From Salinimicrobium tongyeongense (lineage in GTDB: Bacteria > Bacteroidota > Bacteroidia > Flavobacteriales > Flavobacteriaceae), in assembly GCF_026109735.1 (NCBI RefSeq), contig NZ_CP069620.1, forward strand, positions 3,286,001-3,350,000: 64,000 nucleotides of DNA, written 5' to 3'. Positions within the stretch are counted from its first letter, which is position 1; each line of letters starts with the position of its first letter. Below the pieces are notes generated by a model, which was not told the DNA's origin, did no database searches, and worked only from the letters and a program-made list of their open reading frames with translations. A program made the translations under genes and the position numbers. Positions 26,126-34,816 of the stretch are shown piece after piece.

Positions 26126-28276
26126 ATGGATTACTCTTACTTTTCGGGACTGATACAAAACGTTGCGCTGCTGCTGGTATTCAGCTTTTTGTATGCTACC
26201 CGGTGGATTAATTCTACCTATTCCAAAAAGTTATGGCCCAATGTTTTTGCGGGTATCATTGTGGGCGGCATTGGCATTTTACTCATGTTTACCCCGTGGA
26301 CCTACCAGCCCGGGCACTACTTTGACCTGCGAACAATTCTTCTGGCCATAGCAGGCTTATACCTAGGGGCTATTCCCACCATAATCGCCATTGTAATTAC
26401 CGCAACTTACAGGTTGTTCCTGGGAGGAAATTTTGTTTTGGTTGGGGTTTGCCTTATCGTAATTTCAGGTTTAACGGGTATAGCCTGGAGGTATTTTCAG
26501 CAAAAAAAAGGCGGCAAAAACAGCATTTTATCGCTGTATTTTTTCGGACTGATAGTGCATATTTTTATGTTGCTGTTACCTATAGTTTTACCTTCAGAAG
26601 GTTCTGTGGCTATGGTGAAATTCATGGCTGTGCCCATTCTTGTCATATACCCCGTCATCACCGTACTGCTTGGGGTTCTTATGAACCGGCAGCTGGAAAT
26701 CTGGAGAAACCGAAAAGCCAAAGACAGGTTATTCGAATCTGAGCAGCGGTTTACGCAAATGATGCTCGATATCAATATGGTGTTCATCAACCTGGATAAA
26801 GACCGAAAGATTATTTTTTGCAATAAATACCTGCTAGATATTACCGGGTATACCCAGGAAGAACTGGTGGGGAAAAGGTCTATAGATATTTTTGTGCCAC
26901 AAGAAGAGCGGGAAATTACAGAGCAGGGGCTTAATGAACTGTTTGACAACAACCGGAACCTGCATCGTTTTGAAAGCAAGATCCTCACAAAAAATAACAG
27001 GGAACTATATATCTCCTGGTACAACTCTGTAGTTTTTGATGATTACGGAAAAATTGCTGGTATAGCCAGCCTTGGGGAAAATATTACCGAGAAAAAAGCC
27101 ACTTTTGACAGCTTAAGGGAAGCAAAGAAAAAAGCAGAAGAGAGCAACCGTTTAAAGAGTGTTTTCCTTCAAAATATAAGTCACGAAATACGGACTCCTT
27201 TAAATGCCATTATGGGGGCCATAAGCCTTTTAAAACTACCTTCGGCAGATCAACAGATGCGTGAAAAATATTATGAAGTCCTGCGAATAAGTGGTGCTAG
27301 ACTGCTCGCTACAGTAAACGACCTCATTGATATCTCACAGGTGGAAACCCAGCAGATAAAAGTAAACAAGTCCAAATTCAGTCTTTCTAAGGTATTGACC
27401 AATCACGTAAATGTTGCCGGCCCCATAGCCGAAAAAAAAGCTAATAAGATTATATGTACCAGCAAATATCTTCAAAGCAATACATTTTTGTATACAGACC
27501 GGAATATGCTCAACAGCATTTTTATCAATTTAATAAGCAATGCCAATAAGTTTACTTCAAATGGTACTATAGAAATTGGCAGTTATGACGAGCACGGCGA
27601 TATAGTTTTCTATGTTAAAGATAACGGGATTGGGATCCCCGAAAATCGCCTTGAGGTAATTTTCGACAGGTTTGTGCAGGCCGATTCCAGTTTGAGTCGG
27701 TCGCATGAAGGTTCGGGCCTGGGGTTATCTATAGCCCTGGCTTATGCCGAAATGCTTGGCGGCAGCATTTGGGTAGAATCTGAAGAAGGAAAAGGCAGCA
27801 CCTTCTATTTTAATATTCCAAAGGATGAAGTTTACCTTTCGGAAACCGACACAGACCAAGAAGAAAGTGATGCAAAACTGCTGCCAGATCAAAAAATCCT
27901 TATTGCTGAAGATGATAAGCTGAATTATCTCATTCTGAAAAAGATAGTAGAAAATATTGGAATTTCTGAGATTTTACATGCAGTTAACGGCGCAGAAGCC
28001 GTTGAAATGGTAAAAAACAACCCTGATATTTCTTTGGTGCTCATGGACATAAAGATGCCCGAAATGAGTGGGGAAGAAGCAACTTTAAAAATAAAGGAAT
28101 TCAACCAGGCTCTCCCAATTATTGCCCAAACAGCCTTTGCAATGCCGGGCGACCGGGAAAGATATCTTGAGATGGGTTTTAGCGATTATATCCCAAAACC
28201 CATAGATAAAAATGCTTTGATTAAATTATTACAGAAATATTTAAATTCGAGTTACCAGGATGTGACTGGCCAATAA
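26126..28276 (+). CDS. Hybrid sensor histidine kinase with LytS-type 5TM sensor
   Basis: A 716-residue membrane protein. Residues about 1-190 match the five-helix 5TMR-LYT receptor type (GLYLGAIPTIIAIVITATYR, LFLGGNFVLVGVCL). A PAS domain follows (about 205-315, FCNKYLLDITGYTQEELVGK), then HisKA with the phosphorylated His in SHEIRTPLNAIMGA (about 351). The ATPase domain has the N box (FINLISNANKFTSNG), DNGIGIP and GSGLGLSIA. A receiver domain (about 590-705) carries the acceptor Asp in VLMDIKMPEMSG (about 639). It lacks a DNA-binding output domain, so it must signal through a separate phosphotransfer or response regulator not in this window. The stimulus is unknown; LytS-type sensors respond to cell-wall or metabolite cues. 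Confidence 0.92.
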   Translation: MDYSYFSGLIQNVALLLVFSFLYATRWINSTYSKKLWPNVFAGIIVGGIGILLMFTPWTYQPGHYFDLRTILLAIAGLYLGAIPTIIAIVITATYRLFLGGNFVLVGVCLIVISGLTGIAWRYFQQKKGGKNSILSLYFFGLIVHIFMLLLPIVLPSEGSVAMVKFMAVPILVIYPVITVLLGVLMNRQLEIWRNRKAKDRLFESEQRFTQMMLDINMVFINLDKDRKIIFCNKYLLDITGYTQEELVGKRSIDIFVPQEEREITEQGLNELFDNNRNLHRFESKILTKNNRELYISWYNSVVFDDYGKIAGIASLGENITEKKATFDSLREAKKKAEESNRLKSVFLQNISHEIRTPLNAIMGAISLLKLPSADQQMREKYYEVLRISGARLLATVNDLIDISQVETQQIKVNKSKFSLSKVLTNHVNVAGPIAEKKANKIICTSKYLQSNTFLYTDRNMLNSIFINLISNANKFTSNGTIEIGSYDEHGDIVFYVKDNGIGIPENRLEVIFDRFVQADSSLSRSHEGSGLGLSIALAYAEMLGGSIWVESEEGKGSTFYFNIPKDEVYLSETDTDQEESDAKLLPDQKILIAEDDKLNYLILKKIVENIGISEILHAVNGAEAVEMVKNNPDISLVLMDIKMPEMSGEEATLKIKEFNQALPIIAQTAFAMPGDRERYLEMGFSDYIPKPIDKNALIKLLQKYLNSSYQDVTGQ

Positions 28277-28278
28277 GC

Positions 28279-28365
28279 ATGAGAAAACTGATCTTTTATA
28301 TTTTGCCGGTGATAATTTTCCCCTGTAACCAAACTGAATCTTCTTCAATTGCTGCGGAAAAATAA
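28279..28365 (+). CDS. Possible small lipoprotein-like peptide (28 residues)
   Basis: Two bases after the kinase stop an ATG opens a 28-codon frame reading MRKLIFYILPVIIFPCNQ and then a Ser-rich tail. It has a basic start, a hydrophobic run and a cysteine placed as in a lipoprotein signal, although IFPC is a poor lipobox. It could be a translated micropeptide coupled to the kinase, or the remnant of a longer lipoprotein gene. No other support. Confidence 0.3.
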   Translation: MRKLIFYILPVIIFPCNQTESSSIAAEK

Positions 28366-28752
28366 CCAAGTAATTTCCAATTTTAGGAGGTGAAAGAAAG
28401 TTTTTAAATGCACAAGGCGGCAGGCAGACCTTTGAATTCTGGTCAAAATAAGAAGATTCAGCTTTTGACGGGGATGCTTATATTTTAATAACAAGCATAT
28501 TAATATATTTGCACTATAATTTATATTATGTAAAATAGAATAATTCGTAACCTTATAATTTCTCATCCTCTTTGGCCTCTTCACAATCTCATTAACCCAA
28601 TTAAATATTCTATACCTGTAAAAAATAGCGCCTTTAGTGCAGGCTGGATTCTATAACAAGGCGCAAAAACTTCTTTATGCAATTCAATTTCAGGATTCTC
28701 AGGAAAACAGATTTTCATTAATTAAGGTCAATCTATTTTAATCCAGATTCCG
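28366..28752. other. Non-coding stretch
   Basis: An AT-rich stretch between the kinase and the DUF4251 gene. I see no gene, no clear terminator and no repeat here. Confidence 0.5.
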
Positions 28753-29262
28753 TTAGCGTTCCACAAGTTTGCCATCATATGAAATATGTTCCCTCTGTGA
28801 CGAAGTTACTGATGTTCGGGCTACGCCATTGCTAAAAATAGTGATTTGGAAATCCAGGTTCTCTGTGTTCCTGTTTCCTTCAAAAGAAAGTTCCACAGCA
28901 CCTTTTTCCGGTTTTTCCTTTATCTTCAGCTCTTTGGGAATGCCTTTAAATTGTATTGCGCCATCGGCATTATAACCGCCTCCGGCATATCTCTCACCAA
29001 AAAACGGAAGAATAACTTCTACTGTATCTTCCTCAAATTTGATGCGGTTGGGGTTGCCAATCAGGTTTACCCTGCTGTATTGTGAAGGATTGGCCCAATC
29101 GTTTTCAATCTCAAATTCCAGGTCCCTGATATCTTCCACCAATTCCCTATATTCAGGTTCATTGGCCATGTTTTTTCCTGCACTTCCGCATGCACTGATA
29201 ACTAGCGCAAAATACACTACTATTGCCGGCAGCTTCAGTGTTTCAAAATACCTTTTCATCAT
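28753..29262 (-). CDS. DUF4251 lipoprotein
   Basis: A 169-residue protein with a lipoprotein signal (VISACGSAGK). The rest matches the DUF4251 pattern of Bacteroidota: an N-terminal helix (EYRELVEDIRDLEFEIENDW), INPNRI-type strand (LIGNPNRIKFEEDTVEVILP), the glycine-rich AGGGYNADGAIQFKG, and closing strands with SSQREHISYDGKL. These are small outer-membrane or periplasmic lipoproteins of unknown role. It lies downstream of aconitase but is separated by a terminator, so it has its own transcript. Confidence 0.82.
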   Translation of the reverse strand: MMKRYFETLKLPAIVVYFALVISACGSAGKNMANEPEYRELVEDIRDLEFEIENDWANPSQYSRVNLIGNPNRIKFEEDTVEVILPFFGERYAGGGYNADGAIQFKGIPKELKIKEKPEKGAVELSFEGNRNTENLDFQITIFSNGVARTSVTSSQREHISYDGKLVER

Positions 29263-29352
29263 TAGTTTTATTTGATCTAATTTACTAAAAACAAGTGTTT
29301 TAAGTAGTTTTCCGAAGATAAAAATGATTCAGCAATTCCATAAGGATAAGCG

Positions 29353-29382
29353 AAAAAAGCCCTGCATTCACAGGACTTTTTT
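29353..29382 (-). terminator. Terminator after the aconitase gene
   Basis: The minus strand forms AAAAAAGTCCTG paired with CAGGGCTTTTTT around a six-base loop. The one G-T wobble is valid only in minus-strand RNA. It lies about 120 bases after the aconitase stop and before the DUF4251 gene. Confidence 0.7.
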
Positions 29383-29502
29383 TAAAATTCATTCTTGTCC
29401 GGCAGCAGAAACCAAGACTTTACTCAACCCATATGGACTAAATTACTCGTAAATTTTTTGTCCTAGCTTCTGTTGGATTTATATAAATGTACTTGGTGTG
29501 TG

Positions 29503-31533
29503 CTATTTTACCTGTTTCCGGGCGTTATCGGTAACGGTATTTTCCTTAACAGCATTCACTTCCTTATTCTTGAGCTGCTCCTTGAATTCATTAATGATAC
29601 CTCCTTTTAGAAGTACCTGGATTTGCCGGTCACTCATGCTGTGTTTGGTTTCTATCTCTACCTTCTCCCCGTTGGCTTTATCAATTACCACTTTGATGTT
29701 ATTTCGGTTTTTCACATCTTCCCTCAAATTAAGGAGGTTTACCTGGTCTCCCTGTTCAATTTTGTCATAATCGGCAATGTCTATAAACTCCAGGGGTAAT
29801 ATTCCGAAGTTCACCAGGTTCTGCCAGGCTATACGGGCATAAGAGTTGGCAATCACTGCAATTTGCCCCAGGTATTTTGGTGCAAGTGCCGCATGTTCCC
29901 TGCTCGAACCCTGTGCATAATTGTCTTTGGCAACCACTACATGGCCTCCGTAATGATCTTTTGCTTCCTGGGCCCGGTCATAAAAACTATCGTCAATAAC
30001 CGAATAAGAAAACTTACTGATCTCTGGCAAATTACTTCGGAAAGGAAGTACCTCGGCCCCTGCCCTTAAGATCTCATCGGTAGAAATATTGTCACCCATT
30101 TTCAGTAAAACCGGCACATCACAAGCCTCTCTTAAAGGCTCAATATATGGCAGGGACTTAATATTAGGGCCTTTTTTCAGTTCAATATTTGAGCCGTCTT
30201 CTGGTGGTGCCACCAGCATCATGGTATTAATAAGTTCCTTTTCGGGATATTCATATTTGGGGTACTTCATATCGTAGAGCTTCTCAAGGTCACGCGGATC
30301 GGTGATTTTTCCGGTTAAAGCCGAAGCTGCCGCCGTTTCGGGGCTACACAAATACACCTGGTCATCTTCAGTTCCCGAGCGGCTCGGGAAATTGCGCGGC
30401 ATGGTTCTCAGGCTAATGGTGTCAGAAGCCGGTGCCTGGCCCATCCCAATACATCCCATACAACCCGATTGGTGAAAACGGGCTCCGGCTGCAATCAGTT
30501 TTTCAAATCCCTTATTAGCAATCAAATTCTGAATGACCTGCCGGGAAGTCGGGTTAATGTCAAAAGAGACTTCTTCTCGCGTGGCTTTTCCATCTACAAT
30601 GGCACCTGCAACCCAAAAATCCCTCACCCCGGGATTTGCCGAAGAACCAATCACCACCTGGCCAATGTCCATGCCTTCCACCTCTCTTACCGGCACCACA
30701 TTTCCGGGGCTGGTAGGCTTTGCAATTAACGGAATAAGCTCATCGAGCACGATCTCGTCTTCCAGGTCGTAAGTACAGCCCTCATCGGCTATAAGTTCAG
30801 TCCAGTCTTCTTCCCTGCCCTGACTCTTCAAAAATTTCCGGGTCATTTCGTCACTGGGGAACACCGTGGTGGTAGCGCCAAGTTCGGCCCCCATATTGGC
30901 AATCACATGCCTGTCCATCGCGCTTAGTTCTTTAAGCCCTGGGCCGTAGTATTCAATTACTTTTCCCACTCCGCCTTTCACATCGTAACGGCGCAGCATT
31001 TCCAAAATCACATCTTTTGCACTCACCCAATCGGGCATTTTTCCGGTAAGCTTCACCCCCATTACCTGTGGCATTTTTACGAAATAAGGCTGCCCGGCAA
31101 TGGCTGCAGCCACATCCAGCCCTCCGGTCCCTATGGCCAGCATGCCCAGAGATCCGGCTGCGGGAGTGTGAGAATCTGATCCCACCATGGTTTTTCCCGG
31201 TTTTCCAAAACGCTCCATATGTACTGGGTGGCTCACGCCATTACCCGGCCTGCTGTACCAGATGCCAAATTTCTGGGAAGCCGAAAGTAAGAACGCATGG
31301 TCATCGGCATTCTTAAAATCGGTTTGTAAAAGGTTGTGGTCTACATATTGTACGGCAACTTCAGTTTTTGCCTTATCGAGCCCCATGGCTTCGAGTTCAA
31401 GCTGCACCAGCGTACCTGTGGCATCCTGTAACAAAGCCTGGTCAATTTTTATTCCTATCTCCTTACCCGGAGTCATTTCCCCCTTGAGAAGGTGTTCTTT
31501 GATCAATTTTTGGGTAACGTTGTATTTTGACAT
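29503..31533 (-). CDS. Aconitate hydratase, short Aquifex-type form
   Basis: A 676-residue enzyme of the aconitase superfamily, catalysing citrate-isocitrate interconversion through cis-aconitate. It carries the cluster ligands (DEGCTYD and SGCMGCIGMG), the substrate-binding MVGSDSHTPAAGSLGMLAIG and FPSRSGTEDDQVYLCSPETA, and the C-terminal swivel domain (DNYAQGSSREHAALAP). The length and domain order resemble the roughly 650-residue putative aconitase type described from Aquifex rather than the roughly 755-residue mitochondrial-like or 900-residue AcnA forms. It may be the main TCA aconitase or a second copy; that cannot be told here. A charged tail of about 20 residues ends it. Confidence 0.88.
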   Translation of the reverse strand: MSKYNVTQKLIKEHLLKGEMTPGKEIGIKIDQALLQDATGTLVQLELEAMGLDKAKTEVAVQYVDHNLLQTDFKNADDHAFLLSASQKFGIWYSRPGNGVSHPVHMERFGKPGKTMVGSDSHTPAAGSLGMLAIGTGGLDVAAAIAGQPYFVKMPQVMGVKLTGKMPDWVSAKDVILEMLRRYDVKGGVGKVIEYYGPGLKELSAMDRHVIANMGAELGATTTVFPSDEMTRKFLKSQGREEDWTELIADEGCTYDLEDEIVLDELIPLIAKPTSPGNVVPVREVEGMDIGQVVIGSSANPGVRDFWVAGAIVDGKATREEVSFDINPTSRQVIQNLIANKGFEKLIAAGARFHQSGCMGCIGMGQAPASDTISLRTMPRNFPSRSGTEDDQVYLCSPETAAASALTGKITDPRDLEKLYDMKYPKYEYPEKELINTMMLVAPPEDGSNIELKKGPNIKSLPYIEPLREACDVPVLLKMGDNISTDEILRAGAEVLPFRSNLPEISKFSYSVIDDSFYDRAQEAKDHYGGHVVVAKDNYAQGSSREHAALAPKYLGQIAVIANSYARIAWQNLVNFGILPLEFIDIADYDKIEQGDQVNLLNLREDVKNRNNIKVVIDKANGEKVEIETKHSMSDRQIQVLLKGGIINEFKEQLKNKEVNAVKENTVTDNARKQVK

Positions 31534-31765
31534 TTTGTGAAGATTTAATTCCTTTTAAATTATCAAAAATCCCGCGAAACGGCGGTTCCTTTAACAATAT
31601 CTTATAGGTAGCAGGATGTTCCCGCCCCTTTCGAAAACAGAAAAAGGACTATCCGAAAAGCACCTTCCATATACGTTTGCCGGAACTTCTAAGGCTCATT
31701 AGATCTTAAAAATTGAAGCCAACGCGAAAATACTTCAGGGAGTAGTCCCGTTCTGCAATTAAAAA

Positions 31766-31799
31766 CCGCCACAAGACTTTTATAAAAGACCGGTGGCGG
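31766..31799 (-). terminator. Terminator after the degenerate MBL-fold gene
   Basis: CCGCCAC (31766-31772) pairs with GTGGCGG (31793-31799), with an inner CTTTTATAAAAG palindrome in the loop. The minus strand continues into a T-run. It lies 26 bases after the stop at 31825. Confidence 0.75.
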
Positions 31800-31824
31800 C
31801 AACTATTTTATTATTTGCTGTTTG

Positions 31825-32556
31825 TTAGAGATTTGGATTATTTCCGCCTTCTCCTGTGTTCCCTAATTTCACGATAAGGTCTTTTTGCTGCCCTTCAGAA
31901 AGGTTGAATTTCGGTTTTCCTTTATAAGGGAAAAAATACCTGAACTCTCTCATATAAGTCCTCCAGGTTTCTCCCATGCCGCGGTTTTTGTTCTCACTTC
32001 CGGTATCGGCCCGCTTAATATCGTCACCTTCCTGGTCATAAGCGGTGGCCTCTACCGTATTTCCGGCGAAGATCATGCCCTCATTGATATCAGAATAAAT
32101 CACTGCCGTTTCTCCACTTTTTGAAGGAAAATCGGTTAAATGTATAGAAAAGTGCTTAAAAATGTCATTTTTGGAATTGATATCGCGCACATTGAAATCG
32201 AGGTTTGCATTGTTCACCGGATGGCTGAAAATTGGCGCCCCGCCTGCATCTTCAGAAATTTCTTTGAGGGGTGCGTAAGTATTTTGAAGGGCGTCTTTAT
32301 GGGTCACAAGAATTCCTTTGATCTTGTAACCTTCCTCAACCAGGTGTTTAATCCCTTTTTGAGCCCCCGGTGCAGTAGTATCGATTAAGAGCATATCCTG
32401 CCGGTTCAAATGCCTTATGGCATAACCCTGTGCCCCATTTTCCATTTTAATAATAAAGGTATCGGGAATCATTTTGTGGAATTTTCCCGCTTCGGCCTGT
32501 TCAATGAATTCAGCCGACTGGCTGCTAATAACTTCCTTCTTATCTACACTCTTCAT
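31825..32556 (-). CDS. Metallo-beta-lactamase-fold protein lacking the zinc motif
   Basis: A 243-residue cytosolic protein whose pattern follows the MBL fold: YAIRHLNRQDMLLIDTTAPG, then a helix and KIKGILVTHKDALQNTYAPL where active enzymes have THxHxDH, a later APIFSHPVN and GMIFAGNTVEATAYD. The motif is reduced to THKDAL, so at most one of the three clustered ligands remains. It may be a binding protein or pseudo-enzyme. The C-terminus (NTGEGGNNPN) is glycine- and asparagine-rich. A near-perfect palindrome copy lies inside, read as KNDIF. Alone between two terminated units. Family assignment is from pattern only. Confidence 0.6.
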   Translation of the reverse strand: MKSVDKKEVISSQSAEFIEQAEAGKFHKMIPDTFIIKMENGAQGYAIRHLNRQDMLLIDTTAPGAQKGIKHLVEEGYKIKGILVTHKDALQNTYAPLKEISEDAGGAPIFSHPVNNANLDFNVRDINSKNDIFKHFSIHLTDFPSKSGETAVIYSDINEGMIFAGNTVEATAYDQEGDDIKRADTGSENKNRGMGETWRTYMREFRYFFPYKGKPKFNLSEGQQKDLIVKLGNTGEGGNNPNL

Positions 32557-32616
32557 TTATTATTGTTTTTTGGATTCAATTAAAGATACAACCGCACCCA
32601 AAATCGTCCAAAGGCC

Positions 32617-33219
32617 TTAAGAGTGTTTAACTGTGGTTTCACAGTTAATTAACGACAGGCTGTAGGCGTAGAATTTGCCGTGGCCGCTAAGGGAAAAATG
32701 CCTGAAGCAAAAGCCCTTTTTCCCTGTCAAAAAAGGCATTCCAAAGCGGTCTTTTTTAAGCTGAAGCTGTTCCGGTTTCATTTTAAAACCTTCTGAAACC
32801 AGCTGTTTAAGCTGCGCTTTCACTTCGGAAGGAGAGGCTTCAAAAATGGCATTTTTGACACCCGAACCTCGATTTTTTTCTGCGGAAGTATGCACAAACC
32901 CTGAAGTAATTTCCGAAGAAGTGAAATAAGCCGAATTTTCGACCTTCACCCGGCCAAAAGCTGAAGTGGAAGTAAATTCCGTTAGTTCACACCTCTGCGC
33001 CAGCCAGTTGAGGCGGGGTGCTAAATTGTGTTCCCGCTGATGCGCCTTGTAGGCAGCTTCTTTCATGCTCCATAAAAGCCACACCATAAGACCGGGCCGG
33101 GTTGATGTGAGAATGCAGCTTTGTTCTGCGGGAGAAAAGACCCTGTCTAAAAAGCCTTTTCGGCGCCAGTTACTTTGCCGCGCCGCCAGTTCCAAATCTA
33201 CCACATCATTGCCTATCAC
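32617..33219 (-). CDS. 4'-phosphopantetheinyl transferase of the polyketide cluster
   Basis: A 200-residue enzyme with the PPTase motifs IGNDVVDLELA at the N-terminus and LLWSMKEAAYKAHQR in the middle (the Mg/CoA-binding WxxKEA block). Family role: transfer of the phosphopantetheine arm from CoA to the serine of a carrier protein. The start overlaps the carrier-protein gene by four bases (ATGA), so it most likely activates that carrier. It is the last gene of the cluster. A perfect palindrome copy (32841-32857) lies inside and is read as KNAIF. Confidence 0.88.
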   Translation of the reverse strand: MIGNDVVDLELAARQSNWRRKGFLDRVFSPAEQSCILTSTRPGLMVWLLWSMKEAAYKAHQREHNLAPRLNWLAQRCELTEFTSTSAFGRVKVENSAYFTSSEITSGFVHTSAEKNRGSGVKNAIFEASPSEVKAQLKQLVSEGFKMKPEQLQLKKDRFGMPFLTGKKGFCFRHFSLSGHGKFYAYSLSLINCETTVKHS

Positions 33220-33470
33220 TGCTCGTGCTGCTTGGTCTTTATGATCTTTACGGCATCATCTACGGTGAGCATATTGTCCATAGCATCATTGTCTATGGCA
33301 ATATTGAATTCATCTTCCACATCAAGTACAATATCTACCAGGTTGGCCGAATTGATCTCCAGGTCTTTCACGAAATTCGTGTCTTTGCCAAAGTCCTGAA
33401 AAGCCAGATCATTCTGAACATAAGGTTTCACGATCTTTTTAAGGCAGTAAATTATTTCTTTTGTTTCCAT
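33216..33470 (-). CDS. Acyl carrier protein of the polyketide cluster
   Basis: An 84-residue acidic, helical protein with the carrier fold: helix I (EIIYCLKKIVKPYV), then the attachment site in KDLEINSANLVDIVLDVEDE, and helix III (DNMLTVDDAVKIIK). The usual DSL around the modified serine is changed to NSA here, so the serine is kept but both neighbours differ. It is followed, with ATGA overlap, by the PPTase gene. The dedicated carrier suggests that the cluster's acyl chain is kept apart from primary fatty acid synthesis (inference). Confidence 0.85.
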   Translation of the reverse strand: METKEIIYCLKKIVKPYVQNDLAFQDFGKDTNFVKDLEINSANLVDIVLDVEDEFNIAIDNDAMDNMLTVDDAVKIIKTKQHEQ

Positions 33471-33544
33471 TCTTTTGGTTCAAAGTTTAAAGTTTAATGT
33501 TCAAAGTTTTCTGACCACTTCGTTCTATTCTTGGAATTTTTACA

Positions 33545-34816
33545 TCATCTGAATTTACTAAAAATTGCCACGGCATTCACATCTCCAAACCCGAAACTTG
33601 CTTTGGCTACCAGATTTACCTCTCTAAAAATGGATTTCTGCGGAACTTTTTCCCGGCCGGCAATCTCTTCAATTTCCGGATGCAGGTCTTCAGAATTAAT
33701 ATTTCCGAAGAGAAAATCTTCAGATACCTGGAGAATACTCGCTACGCTTTCAACACTTCCGGCAGCGCTAAGGCAATGTCCTGTGAGGCTTTTCAAACTA
33801 TTGATATACGGGAAATCTTTTCCTTTTAACTCAAGAGCTTCCCTCCAGTTCTTAACTTCTGTAGCATCCATGGAGGTTGCGGTAAGGTGGCCATTAATGG
33901 CATCGAGTTCTTCGGGATGGACCCCGGCGTCAAAAATGGCATTTTTGATACATCTTTTCACCCCTTCAGAATTTGGAGCGGTCATGGAACCCTTATTTCT
34001 TTGTCCGCCGCTGTTTATATGGCCTCCAAGAACTTCAGCATAGATCTTCGCGCCCCTTTCGAGCGCCGATTCCAGGTCTTCAACTACCACCGCCCCTGCC
34101 CCACTCCCGGGAACAAAACCCGCGGCCGACCCGCTCATGGGTCTCGATCCGGCTTCAGGATCAGCGTTGTATTTATGCGGAAGGATTCGCATGGCATCAA
34201 AACCGCCCCACACGTAAGGCCCGCTGTCACTACAACTGCCTGCTAGGATACGTTCGGCCTTCCCGGCCCGTATTCTGTCGGCTGCCATTAGTATAGCTTC
34301 TGTACCAGTAGTGCAGGCCGAGGAATTGGTGGTGACCTGGTTGCCGCAGGCGAGCTTGCTGTTGAGATAGGCACTAACCCCGCTGGCCATGGTTTGAATT
34401 ACGCTCGTGCTTCCAAGCCTGCGGGTGTTTTTGTCGTCAATTAAATGAATGGCTTCGCGGAATTTATCCACGCCCAATATCCCGGTGCCAAATATGATCC
34501 CGTTATCCCAGTCTGTTTCTGCTTCGGGGCCTAGCGGCAAGCCTGCGTCTTTCCAGGCATCAACACCCGAGATCACTCCGTAAACAATGCCGCTGCTGTT
34601 TAGCCCGCGCAGCTCCAGGTTAGTAAAATAATCTTTCAGCATTTCCTCCGGGATTTCAGGTTTTCCGGCAATCTGGCACCTGAACTTAAGGCGCTCGAGT
34701 TCTGGCTGAAATTTTATTCCGCTTTTGCCTTTTTTGAGGGCTTCAGAAAATGGAGTTAAGCCTACGCCGTTTGGAGCGGCCACGCCCATTCCTGTAATCA
34801 CCACTCTTCTGTTCAT
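33545..34816 (-). CDS. Beta-ketoacyl-ACP synthase (KAS/FabF-like)
   Basis: A 423-residue condensing enzyme from ATG 34816, which overlaps the stop of the dehydratase gene (ATGA); an earlier start at 34852 would lie deep in that gene. The active cysteine is in TNSSACTTGTEAIL, the first histidine in INGHLTATSMDATEV and the second in SLTGHCLSAAG, so the Cys-His-His triad is complete. The first His motif departs from the common NAHGTST of FabF, resembling the variants of specialised pathways such as flexirubin or aryl polyenes. Likely role: chain extension on the dedicated carrier protein. A perfect palindrome copy lies at 33931-33947, read as KNAIF. Confidence 0.88.
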   Translation of the reverse strand: MNRRVVITGMGVAAPNGVGLTPFSEALKKGKSGIKFQPELERLKFRCQIAGKPEIPEEMLKDYFTNLELRGLNSSGIVYGVISGVDAWKDAGLPLGPEAETDWDNGIIFGTGILGVDKFREAIHLIDDKNTRRLGSTSVIQTMASGVSAYLNSKLACGNQVTTNSSACTTGTEAILMAADRIRAGKAERILAGSCSDSGPYVWGGFDAMRILPHKYNADPEAGSRPMSGSAAGFVPGSGAGAVVVEDLESALERGAKIYAEVLGGHINSGGQRNKGSMTAPNSEGVKRCIKNAIFDAGVHPEELDAINGHLTATSMDATEVKNWREALELKGKDFPYINSLKSLTGHCLSAAGSVESVASILQVSEDFLFGNINSEDLHPEIEEIAGREKVPQKSIFREVNLVAKASFGFGDVNAVAIFSKFR

